Below, piece after piece: positions 8,681 to 16,789 of a stretch of 46,659 nucleotides of DNA (position 1 is the stretch's first letter; each line of letters begins with the position of its first letter). This DNA is from Clostridiales bacterium (GTDB lineage: Bacteria; Bacillota; Clostridia; Lachnospirales; Lachnospiraceae): NCBI GenBank assembly GCA_021205085.1, contig JAJPYF010000033.1, positions 13,832 to 60,490 on the forward strand, given 5' to 3'. The notes beneath the pieces are model-generated. The model was not told where the DNA came from. It was given only the letters and a program-made list of their open reading frames with translations, and did not search any database. The position numbers and the translations under genes were made by a program.

Positions 8681-10693
8681 TTAACAGTTCTTCTCGATCA
8701 CCACCGTGGAGAACGGCTTCATCTCCTCCCCGGCCTCACCGAAGACGACCCGGCCGCCCTCCGCGCGCGGGGCAAAGGCCACCGGCGTCGAATTGTAATT
8801 CTGCACGAAGATATACTCCGCATCGCCGCTCTGACGGGAAGACACCGCCACGCCGTCCGGAATCTCCTGCTCCAGAATCCGCCGCACTCCGGCCTCGCGC
8901 AGAATCTTCGCGTACACATCGTCGTAGAACGCCTGCTCGGCATCGGCGCAGACATAGTAGGCACGCCCTTCCCCGTAACGATTTACTGTCAGCGCCGGTG
9001 TTCCGGCGTAGAAGTCCTCCCCGTAGACATACAGCGCCTTCGCCGTCCGCAGATCGACCAGCTGGCAAAGATGCTCACAGGAATAGACCGCATCCGAATC
9101 CAGCGATTTCACCGTGTTGGACTCTCCCTCGTAGAGCGCGTCGATCTCCGTGCTCCGAAGCCCCATGACATCCATCAGGCCGCCCGGCGTCCCGCCGAGG
9201 AAGCAAAGGTCATTCTCGTCCGCCACGCCGCTCCAATAGGTCATAATCAACGTACCGCCGCGGTTGACAAACTCGCGGAGCCGCTCGGCAAACCCCGGCC
9301 GGAACATATAGACCATGGGCGCCGCGACCACCTGATAGGGATCCAGTGTCCGCGTCATGTCGATCACGTCCACATTGACCCCCTGTTTGCGGAAGGCGTA
9401 CCAGGACTTCTCCACCGCCTCCCGGTAGTACATATTTTCATTCCGCGGGCCGGCCGACTCCTCAATCGCCCAACGGTTTTCCCAGTCATAAATCACCGCC
9501 ACCGAAGCCTCGACCTTCGCATGGTTCATCGCGGACAATGCCTCCAGATCCGCGCCCACCTGACGGCACTCCTGATACACGCGGTCATCCTCTTTCCCAT
9601 AGTGATCGATCACCGCCCCGTGCAGCTTCTCGAAGCCGCCGCGGCCTTTCCGGATCTGGAAATAGAGCACGCTGTCCGACCCGTGCGCGATGGCCTGCAG
9701 GGACGCCGTCTCCAGCATACCCGGCCGCTTCAGCTTGCTCACCGGCACCCAGTTCGTCGGCCCCGGGCAGGACTCCATCAGGAGGAAGGGCTCCCGCTTC
9801 ATGCCGCGCATCACGTCATGCTGCATCCCGGAGTTCACCGCTGTCAGCGCCTCCGGCCCCTTGTGCCAGAGCGGGTAACTGTCCCATGAAATCACATCCA
9901 CCGCATCCGCCAGCTCATAATAGTTGACAAAGGAATTCGTATAGAACATATTGGTGGTCACCGGCTTGACTGCTCCGGCCTCCCGCAGCGCCTCCACCTC
10001 CATCCGGCAGAAATCCGTCGTCTGATGGCTCACGAAACGGCGCCAATCCAGCGTGAGCCCGTGGATGGAGAACTCCCCGCGCGATGGGGACGGGCTTTCG
10101 ATCTGATCAAAGCTCTGGTAATCATGGCTCCAGAAAGAGGTGTTCCACCGCCGGTTCACCTCATCGATCGTGTGATACCGCTCCTTCACCCAGTCGCGGA
10201 ACGCCTGCTGGCACAGCGGGCAGTGGCACTCCCCGGTATACTCGTTGGAAATGTGCCAGAGAATCACACCCAGATGCCCGTCAAAGCGCTTCGCCAGAGC
10301 CTGATTCATGCTGCGCACCTTCTCCCGGTAGACGGGCGATGTGTAACAGTGGTTGTGGCGGACGCCAAAGAGATCCCGCTGCCGCGCCTCGTTCACGCGG
10401 AGCACCTCCGGGTACTTGTCTGCCAGCCAGTGCGGCCGCGCGCCGGACGGCGTCGCCAGATTCACTGAGATCCCGTTCTCATACAGACGGTCGATGATCT
10501 CCTCCATCCAGTCGAAATCGTAAACCCCATCCTCCGGCTCCAGCTTCGCCCATGCAAAAATCCCCAGAGAAACCGTGTTGATGTGCGCCTTCTTCATGAG
10601 ACGGATATCCTCGCTCAAAATCTCGGGATACTCCAGCCACTGGTCCGGATTGTAGTCCCCTCCATACAGAAATCGGTCAAATTTTACGCTCAT
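8681..10693 (-). CDS. Beta-galactosidase, glycoside hydrolase family 42
   Basis: This cytoplasmic enzyme hydrolyses terminal beta-galactosides and releases galactose. The N-terminal TIM barrel begins with FLYGGDYNPDQW. The acid/base glutamate is in WHISNEYTGE, and the nucleophile glutamate is in LLMESCPGPTNW. The CHCPLC cluster after NEYTGE is the GH42 zinc-type cysteine site. A trimerisation/ThuA-like middle domain and a C-terminal beta domain follow. There is no signal peptide. I choose the ATG at 10693 (670 residues) over 10729, because GGGGGAG lies just before it and the -10 box of a promoter overlaps 10729. The neighbours (sugar ABC transporter, AraC regulator, gal genes) fit import and use of galacto-oligosaccharides. 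Confidence 0.94.
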   Translation of the reverse strand: MSVKFDRFLYGGDYNPDQWLEYPEILSEDIRLMKKAHINTVSLGIFAWAKLEPEDGVYDFDWMEEIIDRLYENGISVNLATPSGARPHWLADKYPEVLRVNEARQRDLFGVRHNHCYTSPVYREKVRSMNQALAKRFDGHLGVILWHISNEYTGECHCPLCQQAFRDWVKERYHTIDEVNRRWNTSFWSHDYQSFDQIESPSPSRGEFSIHGLTLDWRRFVSHQTTDFCRMEVEALREAGAVKPVTTNMFYTNSFVNYYELADAVDVISWDSYPLWHKGPEALTAVNSGMQHDVMRGMKREPFLLMESCPGPTNWVPVSKLKRPGMLETASLQAIAHGSDSVLYFQIRKGRGGFEKLHGAVIDHYGKEDDRVYQECRQVGADLEALSAMNHAKVEASVAVIYDWENRWAIEESAGPRNENMYYREAVEKSWYAFRKQGVNVDVIDMTRTLDPYQVVAAPMVYMFRPGFAERLREFVNRGGTLIMTYWSGVADENDLCFLGGTPGGLMDVMGLRSTEIDALYEGESNTVKSLDSDAVYSCEHLCQLVDLRTAKALYVYGEDFYAGTPALTVNRYGEGRAYYVCADAEQAFYDDVYAKILREAGVRRILEQEIPDGVAVSSRQSGDAEYIFVQNYNSTPVAFAPRAEGGRVVFGEAGEEMKPFSTVVIEKNC

Positions 10694-10727
10694 GCTGCTC
10701 CCCCTTTTTACAAAATCTTTTTCTTTC

Positions 10728-10756
10728 ATTGTAACGATTCTGCATAAAAACTACAA
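10728..10756 (-). promoter_or_regulatory. Promoter for the GH42 beta-galactosidase
   Basis: On the minus strand TTGTAG (10751-10756) and TACAAT (10728-10733) are separated by 17 bases, about 35 bases before the chosen start. It is back to back with the promoter of the plus-strand lipoprotein gene. Confidence 0.6.
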
Positions 10757-10764
10757 GTGCAAAC

Positions 10765-10793
10765 TTGCCGAATCCGCAAAAGCATGTTAGTAT
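10765..10793 (+). promoter_or_regulatory. Candidate promoter for the lipoprotein gene
   Basis: TTGCCG (10765-10770) and TAGTAT (10788-10793) are separated by 17 bases, 40 bases before the start at 10834. A ribosome site AGAGGAG lies before the ATG. Confidence 0.45.
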
Positions 10794-10833
10794 AACCCAT
10801 AACGTTTTAAATAATTACAAGAGGAGACCATAG

Positions 10834-11592
10834 ATGAAAAAGAAAAAAGTTTTACTGATCCTTGCGCTTGCAGCCGGGGTTGCGGCGTTTGCCGGATGTC
10901 AGTCAACAGACAGCACCGATCCAACTGCATCGGCGGAAGCCGAAGCGGATTCCTCCGCATCCGGGGAGGAGACCGTCACCGCGGACGACATCGAGTCCAC
11001 CGTCGTCCTGAACAAGACCTACTGGTCCGGCTCGACGGTTCGGGTACGCATGCTCTTCGACGAGGAAGGAAACTGCCGCTACGGATATGTCGGGTACTAC
11101 ACACTCCAGACTTCCGAGGACGGCTATCCGATCGTCACCTTCGTCTACTACGCGGACACCGACGAGGATCAGATGGCCGGCACCACCTACGCCCTGCGGG
11201 ACAACGGGGACGGCACCTACGACAAGACTCTCTACACGGAAGACGAGGAGCCGGACTTCGACGACACCTCCGTGACCATGACGCTGTCGCTGTCGGAGGG
11301 CACGGACGGGATTCTTGGCAGTTCTTACTTCGACGGGATCTATGAGGGCAGCGACGGCCGCAACTACACCTTCACGAGCGACGGGATATTCTACGCGGAG
11401 GTCTGGCTCGAGTATGTGGCGGATGAGGACTACATCGTGATGAACGGGAGCGACTCGTCCACGATCTACACCTACACCGCCGATGAGGACTACGATTCCA
11501 TCACGCTCTACAAGGACGGAAGCAAGGTCATGGATCTCGCAGCGGAAGAAGCAACGGAAACCGAGGCAGAGGAAACCGACACTTCAGAATAG
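10834..11592 (+). CDS. Putative secreted lipoprotein of unknown function
   Basis: The family is not recognised. The 252-residue protein starts MKKKKVLLILALAAG and has a lipobox AFAGC with the lipid-accepting cysteine at residue 22. It should therefore be exported and anchored on the outer face of the membrane. A Ser/Thr/Ala/Glu-rich linker covers about residues 23-50. The rest is acidic and rich in Tyr, Gly and Asp, with repeated beta-strand-like YxxDG and YTxT patterns, and ends in a Glu/Thr-rich tail. No catalytic motif is visible. It is the only plus-strand gene in the galactoside region, has its own promoter-like site, and is closed by a strong terminator at 11647-11674. A sugar-binding or surface role is possible but unsupported. 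Confidence 0.8.
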   Translation: MKKKKVLLILALAAGVAAFAGCQSTDSTDPTASAEAEADSSASGEETVTADDIESTVVLNKTYWSGSTVRVRMLFDEEGNCRYGYVGYYTLQTSEDGYPIVTFVYYADTDEDQMAGTTYALRDNGDGTYDKTLYTEDEEPDFDDTSVTMTLSLSEGTDGILGSSYFDGIYEGSDGRNYTFTSDGIFYAEVWLEYVADEDYIVMNGSDSSTIYTYTADEDYDSITLYKDGSKVMDLAAEEATETEAEETDTSE

Positions 11593-11646
11593 AATAAATC
11601 CTGTCATTTTACATCAATCTTACCACGATTCCATAGACCAGAAGAA

Positions 11647-11674
11647 GGAGCTGCCAGCCGGCAGCTCCCTTTTT
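11647..11674 (+). terminator. Intrinsic terminator between convergent units
   Basis: A perfect 9-bp GC-rich stem (11647-11655 with 11660-11668) has a four-base loop and is followed on the plus strand by CTTTTT. It ends the lipoprotein gene. Read from the other strand the same stem is followed by TTCTTCT, so it may also stop the transporter transcript. Confidence 0.88.
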
Positions 11675-11748
11675 GTATATACGATACTTCTTATCGCAAT
11701 CCCTATACATTTGTAACGTTGTGTAAAATTCACACCGAAGTCTGTCTC

Positions 11749-12582
11749 CTACTTCACCGCGCCGGTGATACCTTCTGCGAACTGTCTCTGCAGGACGAAG
11801 AAGACAACCATCGTCGGAATGGAGCAGAACAGAACAGCCATCATGATCATACCGTAGTCGATAACATATCCGCCGGTCAGGTTGGAAACCAGCATAACCA
11901 TGTTCAGCGACTTACCGTCTGTCATACAGACCTTCGGCCACAGGTAAGCGTTCCATGAATTCATGAAGGTGATAACCGCCGCCGCAGCGTAGGTAGACCG
12001 CATGGTCGGGAAGTAAATCCGGATAAAGATGCCGAACTCATTCAGACCGTCCAGACGGGCCGCCTCAAGGAGGGCCACCGGGAAGTTTCGTGAATTGTTT
12101 CGGAACATCATGATCATAAACGGCGTCGAGATCATCGGCAGGAAGAAGCCGGGGATCGTGTTTAAGAGCCCCCATGAGGAGAACATCTTGAACAGCGGAA
12201 CCATCGTCGCCACCTGCGGGATCATCATAGCCAGCAGCAAAATCGTGAAAAGTCTGTCTTTATATTTGTCATGATACAGCTCAAAGCCAAAGCCTGCGAG
12301 CGAGCAGATGAAAAGGCAGATCAGTGTCACGCTGATCGCGTAGGCAAAGGAATTCGCCATTGCCCGGCCGACAGGCTGATTGTCAAGCAGGTTCCTAAAG
12401 TTCTGAGCCGCGTAGGTTCCCGGAGTCAGCTTTCCTCTGGACACATCCGCCATCGTATTGGTCGCAGCCGAAATCATCCAGTAGAACGGGAACACGGAAT
12501 AAATGGACATAATGATCAGGAAGATGTAGGTCGGAATCAGTCTCCGCTGAATCATGGAAGCATTCTGTTTCTTCTTAGTCAC
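11749..12582 (-). CDS. Carbohydrate ABC transporter permease, MalG-like
   Basis: An inner-membrane subunit of a CUT1-family sugar importer. It has six predicted hydrophobic spans starting at PTYIFLIIMSIYSVFPFYWM. The conserved EAA loop appears as LLEAARLDGLNEFGIFIRIYFP, the site that contacts the ATPase. The longest frame starts with TTG at 12615. A GTG at 12582 preceded by GGGTGAT fits better and gives an 8-bp overlap with the upstream permease, so I use it (277 residues). No ATPase gene is nearby, which is usual for CUT1 systems sharing one MsiK/MalK-type ATPase. Confidence 0.92.
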   Translation of the reverse strand: MTKKKQNASMIQRRLIPTYIFLIIMSIYSVFPFYWMISAATNTMADVSRGKLTPGTYAAQNFRNLLDNQPVGRAMANSFAYAISVTLICLFICSLAGFGFELYHDKYKDRLFTILLLAMMIPQVATMVPLFKMFSSWGLLNTIPGFFLPMISTPFMIMMFRNNSRNFPVALLEAARLDGLNEFGIFIRIYFPTMRSTYAAAAVITFMNSWNAYLWPKVCMTDGKSLNMVMLVSNLTGGYVIDYGMIMMAVLFCSIPTMVVFFVLQRQFAEGITGAVK

Positions 12583-13471
12583 GCGTATCACCCACTTTCT
12601 GACTGATTGCGGCAAGGATTGCCACCAGAATAAAGATTAAAAATGCCATCGCGCAGGCGTAGCCGAAGCCGGACGCGTTCACGAAAGCCTTATTATATAC
12701 ATAGTGAGACATGGTGATCGTCGCATTCGCGGGACCGCCGTTTGTCAGGTTCATCGACTCGTCAAACAACTGCAGCGTACCGTTGATGGACTGAATACCT
12801 GTCATAACGATAACCGGCCTTAACAGCGGGACGGTGATGCGCCAGAATGTCTGCCATCCGGTAGCGCCGTCGATCTGCGCCGCCTCGTAGACGGAATACT
12901 CGATATTCTGCAGACCGGCGAGGAAGAAGACCATGTTGTATCCGGTCCATCTCCAGATCAGGGCGAAGATGATGACAAACCTTGCCGTGCCGGCCGTTCC
13001 GATAAAGTTGATATTTTGACTCGTAATGTGAAGCGCCTGTAAAAGATGGTTTACAAATCCGTCCGTCGCAAACAGGAAACGGAAGATAATCGCGTAGGAT
13101 ACCAGCGAGGTCGCGCAGGGCAGGAAAACGCAGGTACGGAAAACGCCTTTAAATTTCAGATGCTGATTATTCAAAACCTGTGCCAGCAGGATCGCCAGCA
13201 CCAGCATGATCGGTACCTCGATCGCCAGATACAGGAATGTATTCCCGATGGAGCGAACGAAGATCTTATCCTGAAACATGCGGATATAGTTGTAGAATCC
13301 GGCAAACTCTGTCCTCGAGCCCGATCCGGTCTGCAGAGACATGACGAACGCCTTAATCATCGGGTAAAAGCTCATGACCGCGATCATGGCGGAGGCAGGG
13401 ATCAGAAATACCCAGCCGGCCGCGTTCTGTTTCGCCATCAGAGACATACCTTTCTTTTTCGGTTGTTCCAC
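12575..13471 (-). CDS. Carbohydrate ABC transporter permease, MalF-like
   Basis: The partner permease of the CUT1 sugar importer, 298 residues with GTG start at 13469-13471 after a GGGGG ribosome site. The N-terminal span is WVFLIPASAMIAVMSFYPMI. The cytoplasmic EAA loop reads YEAAQIDGATGWQTFWRITVPLL. The last span is FLIFILVAILAAI. It is separated from the binding-protein gene by 94 bases that hold a strong hairpin, and overlaps the second permease. The substrate is likely a beta-galactoside or galacto-oligosaccharide, judged only from the GH42 and gal neighbours. Confidence 0.93.
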   Translation of the reverse strand: MEQPKKKGMSLMAKQNAAGWVFLIPASAMIAVMSFYPMIKAFVMSLQTGSGSRTEFAGFYNYIRMFQDKIFVRSIGNTFLYLAIEVPIMLVLAILLAQVLNNQHLKFKGVFRTCVFLPCATSLVSYAIIFRFLFATDGFVNHLLQALHITSQNINFIGTAGTARFVIIFALIWRWTGYNMVFFLAGLQNIEYSVYEAAQIDGATGWQTFWRITVPLLRPVIVMTGIQSINGTLQLFDESMNLTNGGPANATITMSHYVYNKAFVNASGFGYACAMAFLIFILVAILAAISQKVGDTRD

Positions 13472-13496
13472 TTCAAAACCCCCTTCTTTTCAAAGC

Positions 13497-13525
13497 TGCG
13501 GAGGCTGCACGCAGCAGCCTCCGCA
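13497..13525 (-). promoter_or_regulatory. Intergenic hairpin between binding protein and permease genes
   Basis: A perfect 12-bp stem (13497-13508 with 13514-13525) has a five-base loop. On the minus strand only GCTTTG follows, so termination would be weak. Hairpins at this place in sugar ABC operons often raise the level of the upstream binding-protein mRNA over the permease part. That role is inferred here. Confidence 0.65.
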
Positions 13526-13565
13526 CATGAATTACTTAATGTTCAGTTGCCGTCAGAATGCAGTC

Positions 13566-14948
13566 TTACTGCAGGCCGAGATTCTCTCCTGCGAAGTCAG
13601 ACTGGCTCTGTGCATCCTCAATCTCCGTCTCATAATCAGAACCGTTCACAATATTTGTGATCGCGGTGCCGGCATAGCCGCGGGCATCATAGTACATCGC
13701 GCTGACATTGTTAGAGGGAACCTGTGCAGCATACTCCACGATCTGAGCATAAATCGCCTCGCCGTTCCAGAACTCCTGCGGCTCAGAATAAACATCGGAG
13801 TCGCCGGCCGGGATGTAGGTCGCGATCGCAGCGGTGGTCGGAAGGATATTCTCATACAGCTCTACGCTGCCTGCGAAGGTGTAATTCAGGAAGTCGATCG
13901 CCAGGTCAACATTGGAGCAGTTCGAGGTGATATACCAGGAAGAACCGCCGTTGTTGGAGTAGTTGGTTGCGCCAGCAGTCTCGGTCAAAGCCGGCATGTT
14001 GGTGATATCCCACAGTCCGGAGAAGTCCTCAACGCTCATGATGGTCGCGCAGATCCAGCAGCCGTTGATCGTTCCGACAACCGCGCCGGTGGTGATGGAG
14101 GATACATAGTCATCCCAGGAGTTAACCTCCATCAGGACGCCCGCTTCCTTCATCTCGATGTAGTAGTTGATGCACTCCTCAAGAGCGCTGTTCCCGACCA
14201 GGTTCGCAGTGCCGTCCTCGTTGAAGAGGGAAGCGCCCGCGGACTGGAGCATCTCAAGGAGCAGGTCCGGAGAATCCGCCTGGCTGGAGATCATCGCCAT
14301 GCCGGTCTGCTCATAGATGTCGGTACCGATGGTGATGAACTCATCCCATGTGATGTCCTCAAGATCCTCGATGGTGTAGCCGCACTCCTCAAGGATATCA
14401 ATCCTGTAAGCGCCGACAACCGTGCCGTTATCAAACGGAACGCCGTAGTTCTTGCCGTCAACGGTGGAGTAGGAAACCTTGCCCTCCGGGAAGTTCGAGA
14501 AATCAATGCCGGAGTCGGTCAGGTCTGTAAATGCATCCGGATACAGGTATACGAACTTCTGATAGGAGTTATCCTGCATCAGGACAATGTCGGGAAGTGT
14601 GCTGAAATCGCCGGCCTCGCCCGCTGTGGTCAGCAGGGTCTCGCAGTCGTCGGACAGGGTCTCAACGATCGTGACGCCGAAGTTCTCATTAACCTCTTCC
14701 TTGTAAATCCTGGCGGCCTCTTCCATAGCAGGGATGTTAAAGGAAGCATCCCATGTCCAAACGGTGAGGGTCTCAGTGCCTTCTACGGAAGTAGTGGAAG
14801 AATCCTCTTCTGCCTCCGCCGCAGCGCTGCCGTCATCTGTCGTCGTAGTGTCGCTGCTGGAGCTGTCAGAACTCCCGCATCCGGCCATTGCGCCCATAGA
14901 TGCGACCAATGCACCTACGAGCATGATGGAAAGAATTTTCTTTTTCAT
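13566..14948 (-). CDS. Sugar ABC transporter substrate-binding lipoprotein
   Basis: The extracellular solute-binding subunit (SBP family 1, MalE-like) of the importer encoded with the two permeases. It has 460 residues. The signal sequence MKKKILSIMLVGALVA leads to the lipobox AMAGC with Cys24, followed by a long Ser/Thr/Asp/Glu linker to about residue 60. The mature domain starts ETLTVWTWDASF and continues with the usual two-lobed pattern (YGVPFDNGTVVGAYR, WDEFITIGTDIY). The start ATG has AGGAGG in front. A promoter region with a good -10 but poor -35 box lies upstream, next to an AraC-type gene, as expected for an activator-dependent operon. Confidence 0.95.
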   Translation of the reverse strand: MKKKILSIMLVGALVASMGAMAGCGSSDSSSSDTTTTDDGSAAAEAEEDSSTTSVEGTETLTVWTWDASFNIPAMEEAARIYKEEVNENFGVTIVETLSDDCETLLTTAGEAGDFSTLPDIVLMQDNSYQKFVYLYPDAFTDLTDSGIDFSNFPEGKVSYSTVDGKNYGVPFDNGTVVGAYRIDILEECGYTIEDLEDITWDEFITIGTDIYEQTGMAMISSQADSPDLLLEMLQSAGASLFNEDGTANLVGNSALEECINYYIEMKEAGVLMEVNSWDDYVSSITTGAVVGTINGCWICATIMSVEDFSGLWDITNMPALTETAGATNYSNNGGSSWYITSNCSNVDLAIDFLNYTFAGSVELYENILPTTAAIATYIPAGDSDVYSEPQEFWNGEAIYAQIVEYAAQVPSNNVSAMYYDARGYAGTAITNIVNGSDYETEIEDAQSQSDFAGENLGLQ

Positions 14949-15024
14949 GTGTTATCCTCCTCATGAAATAAATAAAATATAGTTTTGTGAAAATGACAGG
15001 AAACTGCCACATTCACATGTTAAA

Positions 15025-15146
15025 ATTATACCAAAGAGATGTTCACGATTGTTGGCATTTTCATCTGCAAAGCACGCATATTTAATTCTATATCGCAAAA
15101 TCCACCAATTTAAAAACAAAAAAACGGACTTTTTGACATTTTTATC
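15025..15146 (-). promoter_or_regulatory. Transporter promoter with candidate activator repeats
   Basis: On the minus strand a perfect TATAAT (15025-15030) has no good -35 box at 16-17 bases. Two similar 14-base boxes in the same orientation lie at 15052-15065 and 15133-15146 (12 of 14 identical, of the form GAT-AAAATG-CAA on the minus strand), within an AT-rich 287-bp gap. They may be operators for the adjacent AraC-type regulator. Nothing else was recognised in this gap. Confidence 0.35.
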
Positions 15147-15235
15147 AAAAAATCCATCTTTTTGTGTCCGATTCGTAAATAATCTGAAAACTTTCCGTTT
15201 CCATTCGACAACTTCACGAAAAGATCACCAAACGG

Positions 15236-16177
15236 TTACCATCCCTTCTCCACCATGATGTCACAGTCGGCCAGCCGGCTCTCGAAATTGTCCGGCTGCC
15301 GTTTCCACTGGTAGGGCGATGTCCCCGTGATCCGCTTAAAGTTGCGGTTGAAGGTGGATGTCGTGGTGAACCCCACCTTCACGGCGATCTCCTCCATCGA
15401 GTGGCCGGTCTTCCGGATCAGCTCACAGGCCTTCTGGATGCGGACGTGGTTTAAATACTCCACCGGTGTCATTCCGATGTTCTCCTCAAACAGCCGCCGG
15501 AAGTGCGATTCACTGACATGGCAGACCTCGGCGATCTGGGAGATTTTCATATGGACCGGATAGTTGTCATGGATGTAATCCAGCGCCGGGCGTACCTGCT
15601 CAAAGCCGGTCTTCACCCGCATGCCCCCCTCTGTCATCAGCGCAGAACCCGCATTCACCCGCGCAACATAAACCAGAAGAGACAGGCACAGCCCGCGGAC
15701 GCACTCCCGGTACAGAGAATCCTGCTTTTCCCGCGTCTCATCGAGTATCGCGTGGGTGATGGCCGCCAGCTTCGGAACATCCGTCTCCATGCCGAGGTAC
15801 GGCTTTTTGTTGATCCGGTCCAGCATCCTCTGCTGGTAAATGAGGTCGTCCGGATACATGGCCTGCAGAACCTTCTCCACATCCACAAACAAATATTCCC
15901 AGTGGCTCTCCGTCCCCTCCGCACTCATGGTCGTGTGGGGGAAATTGGCCGGAATCACGCTGATCATGCCGGGCTGATAATCCCAGTTCTCATCCTCCAT
16001 TACCAAATATCCGTTGCCGTACCGGCAGATGCCGATCTCCAGAAGATTGTGAAAATGCAGCGGGTTATCCCTGTCGCCGTATTTTCTCTTCCATTCTTCC
16101 CCCTGCAGCGTAAGCAGAAATTCGTTCTGGGGGATGTCATAGTATCTGAGTTCTACTTTCCCTTTTGCCTTCTTCAT
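15236..16177 (-). CDS. AraC-family transcriptional regulator
   Basis: A 313-residue one-component sugar regulator. The N-terminal half is an AraC-type cupin sensor (PLHFHNLLEIGICRYGNGYL; HFHNLLEI is the sugar-pocket strand). The C-terminal 100 residues hold two helix-turn-helix motifs: MKISQIAEVCHVSESHFRRLF, and SMEEIAVKVGFTTTSTFNRNFKR followed by GTSPYQWK. It overlaps the upstream small membrane gene by 4 bp (ATGA), so they are co-transcribed. It lies directly before the ABC transporter genes and near the GH42 gene, so it probably activates them in response to a galactoside. Confidence 0.93.
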   Translation of the reverse strand: MKKAKGKVELRYYDIPQNEFLLTLQGEEWKRKYGDRDNPLHFHNLLEIGICRYGNGYLVMEDENWDYQPGMISVIPANFPHTTMSAEGTESHWEYLFVDVEKVLQAMYPDDLIYQQRMLDRINKKPYLGMETDVPKLAAITHAILDETREKQDSLYRECVRGLCLSLLVYVARVNAGSALMTEGGMRVKTGFEQVRPALDYIHDNYPVHMKISQIAEVCHVSESHFRRLFEENIGMTPVEYLNHVRIQKACELIRKTGHSMEEIAVKVGFTTTSTFNRNFKRITGTSPYQWKRQPDNFESRLADCDIMVEKGW

Positions 16178-16698
16178 TGCAAAAATACCTTCTGGGGATA
16201 GCGAAGCTTCAGCATGCGCAGAATCTCCTCGTCCAAGTCCATGAGCAGCTTAATCTTCTGCCTCTCCGTCCCCTTCTCCATCTCTCTCTCGACGATGACG
16301 GTGTAATACGGTACGTTCTCCTCATAGGATGTGTAGTCGTACTTTTTAATTTTCTCCGTCCCGCCGTTTTTCTTGTACTTTAAGACCGTCTCATGATCCG
16401 GCGGGGCAATGACCTCCAGGTTTTTATAGTACAGCACCTGACTCTCCCGCCTCCGGTTCTTCCCGTAGATCGTGTCCACCGAAAAATACTCCTGTTCAAA
16501 GGTATAATCGTAGCCCGACTTATAAAACCCGGTATAGATAAAATACAGACCGGCCATAAAAAAGGCGGGCATCATGTAACCGCTGTCAAAAATAATCCCC
16601 ATGAGGATAAAGATGACGGTGAAAACAATCATCGATCGCCGCAGCGGCTTGCTGAATCTTTTCGGTTTGCGTGAGATGTGCCTCGTTATCGTATACAT
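16174..16698 (-). CDS. Small membrane protein of unknown function
   Basis: The family is not recognised. The 174-residue protein has a basic N-terminus (ISRKPKRFSKPLRRS) and then two hydrophobic segments at about residues 23-36 and 42-58, with a short turn (FDSGYM). A charged cytoplasmic-type C-terminal domain follows, rich in Tyr, Lys and Glu, with a conserved-looking YTVIVEREM strand. The topology suggests a two-span membrane anchor with a PH-like or signalling domain, but this is only shape. It ends in a 4-bp overlap with the AraC-type gene, so it may act with that regulator. The gap to galE shows no clear terminator. Confidence 0.75.
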   Translation of the reverse strand: MYTITRHISRKPKRFSKPLRRSMIVFTVIFILMGIIFDSGYMMPAFFMAGLYFIYTGFYKSGYDYTFEQEYFSVDTIYGKNRRRESQVLYYKNLEVIAPPDHETVLKYKKNGGTEKIKKYDYTSYEENVPYYTVIVEREMEKGTERQKIKLLMDLDEEILRMLKLRYPQKVFLQ

Positions 16699-16789
16699 AT
16701 GATATGCGCCTGTCCTTTCGCAGCCGCCGCTGTATGCTCACGGCCGCGCCCTTTCCTTATACTGCCCCGAAAATCACTCCCCGTCCTGC

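Noticed and set aside
8621-9889. 422-codon plus-strand frame
   Set aside because: Antisense to the GH42 gene, whose catalytic glutamates and zinc cysteines are visible.
13374-14966. 530-codon plus-strand frame
   Set aside because: Antisense to the sugar-binding lipoprotein gene, whose signal peptide and fold are clear.
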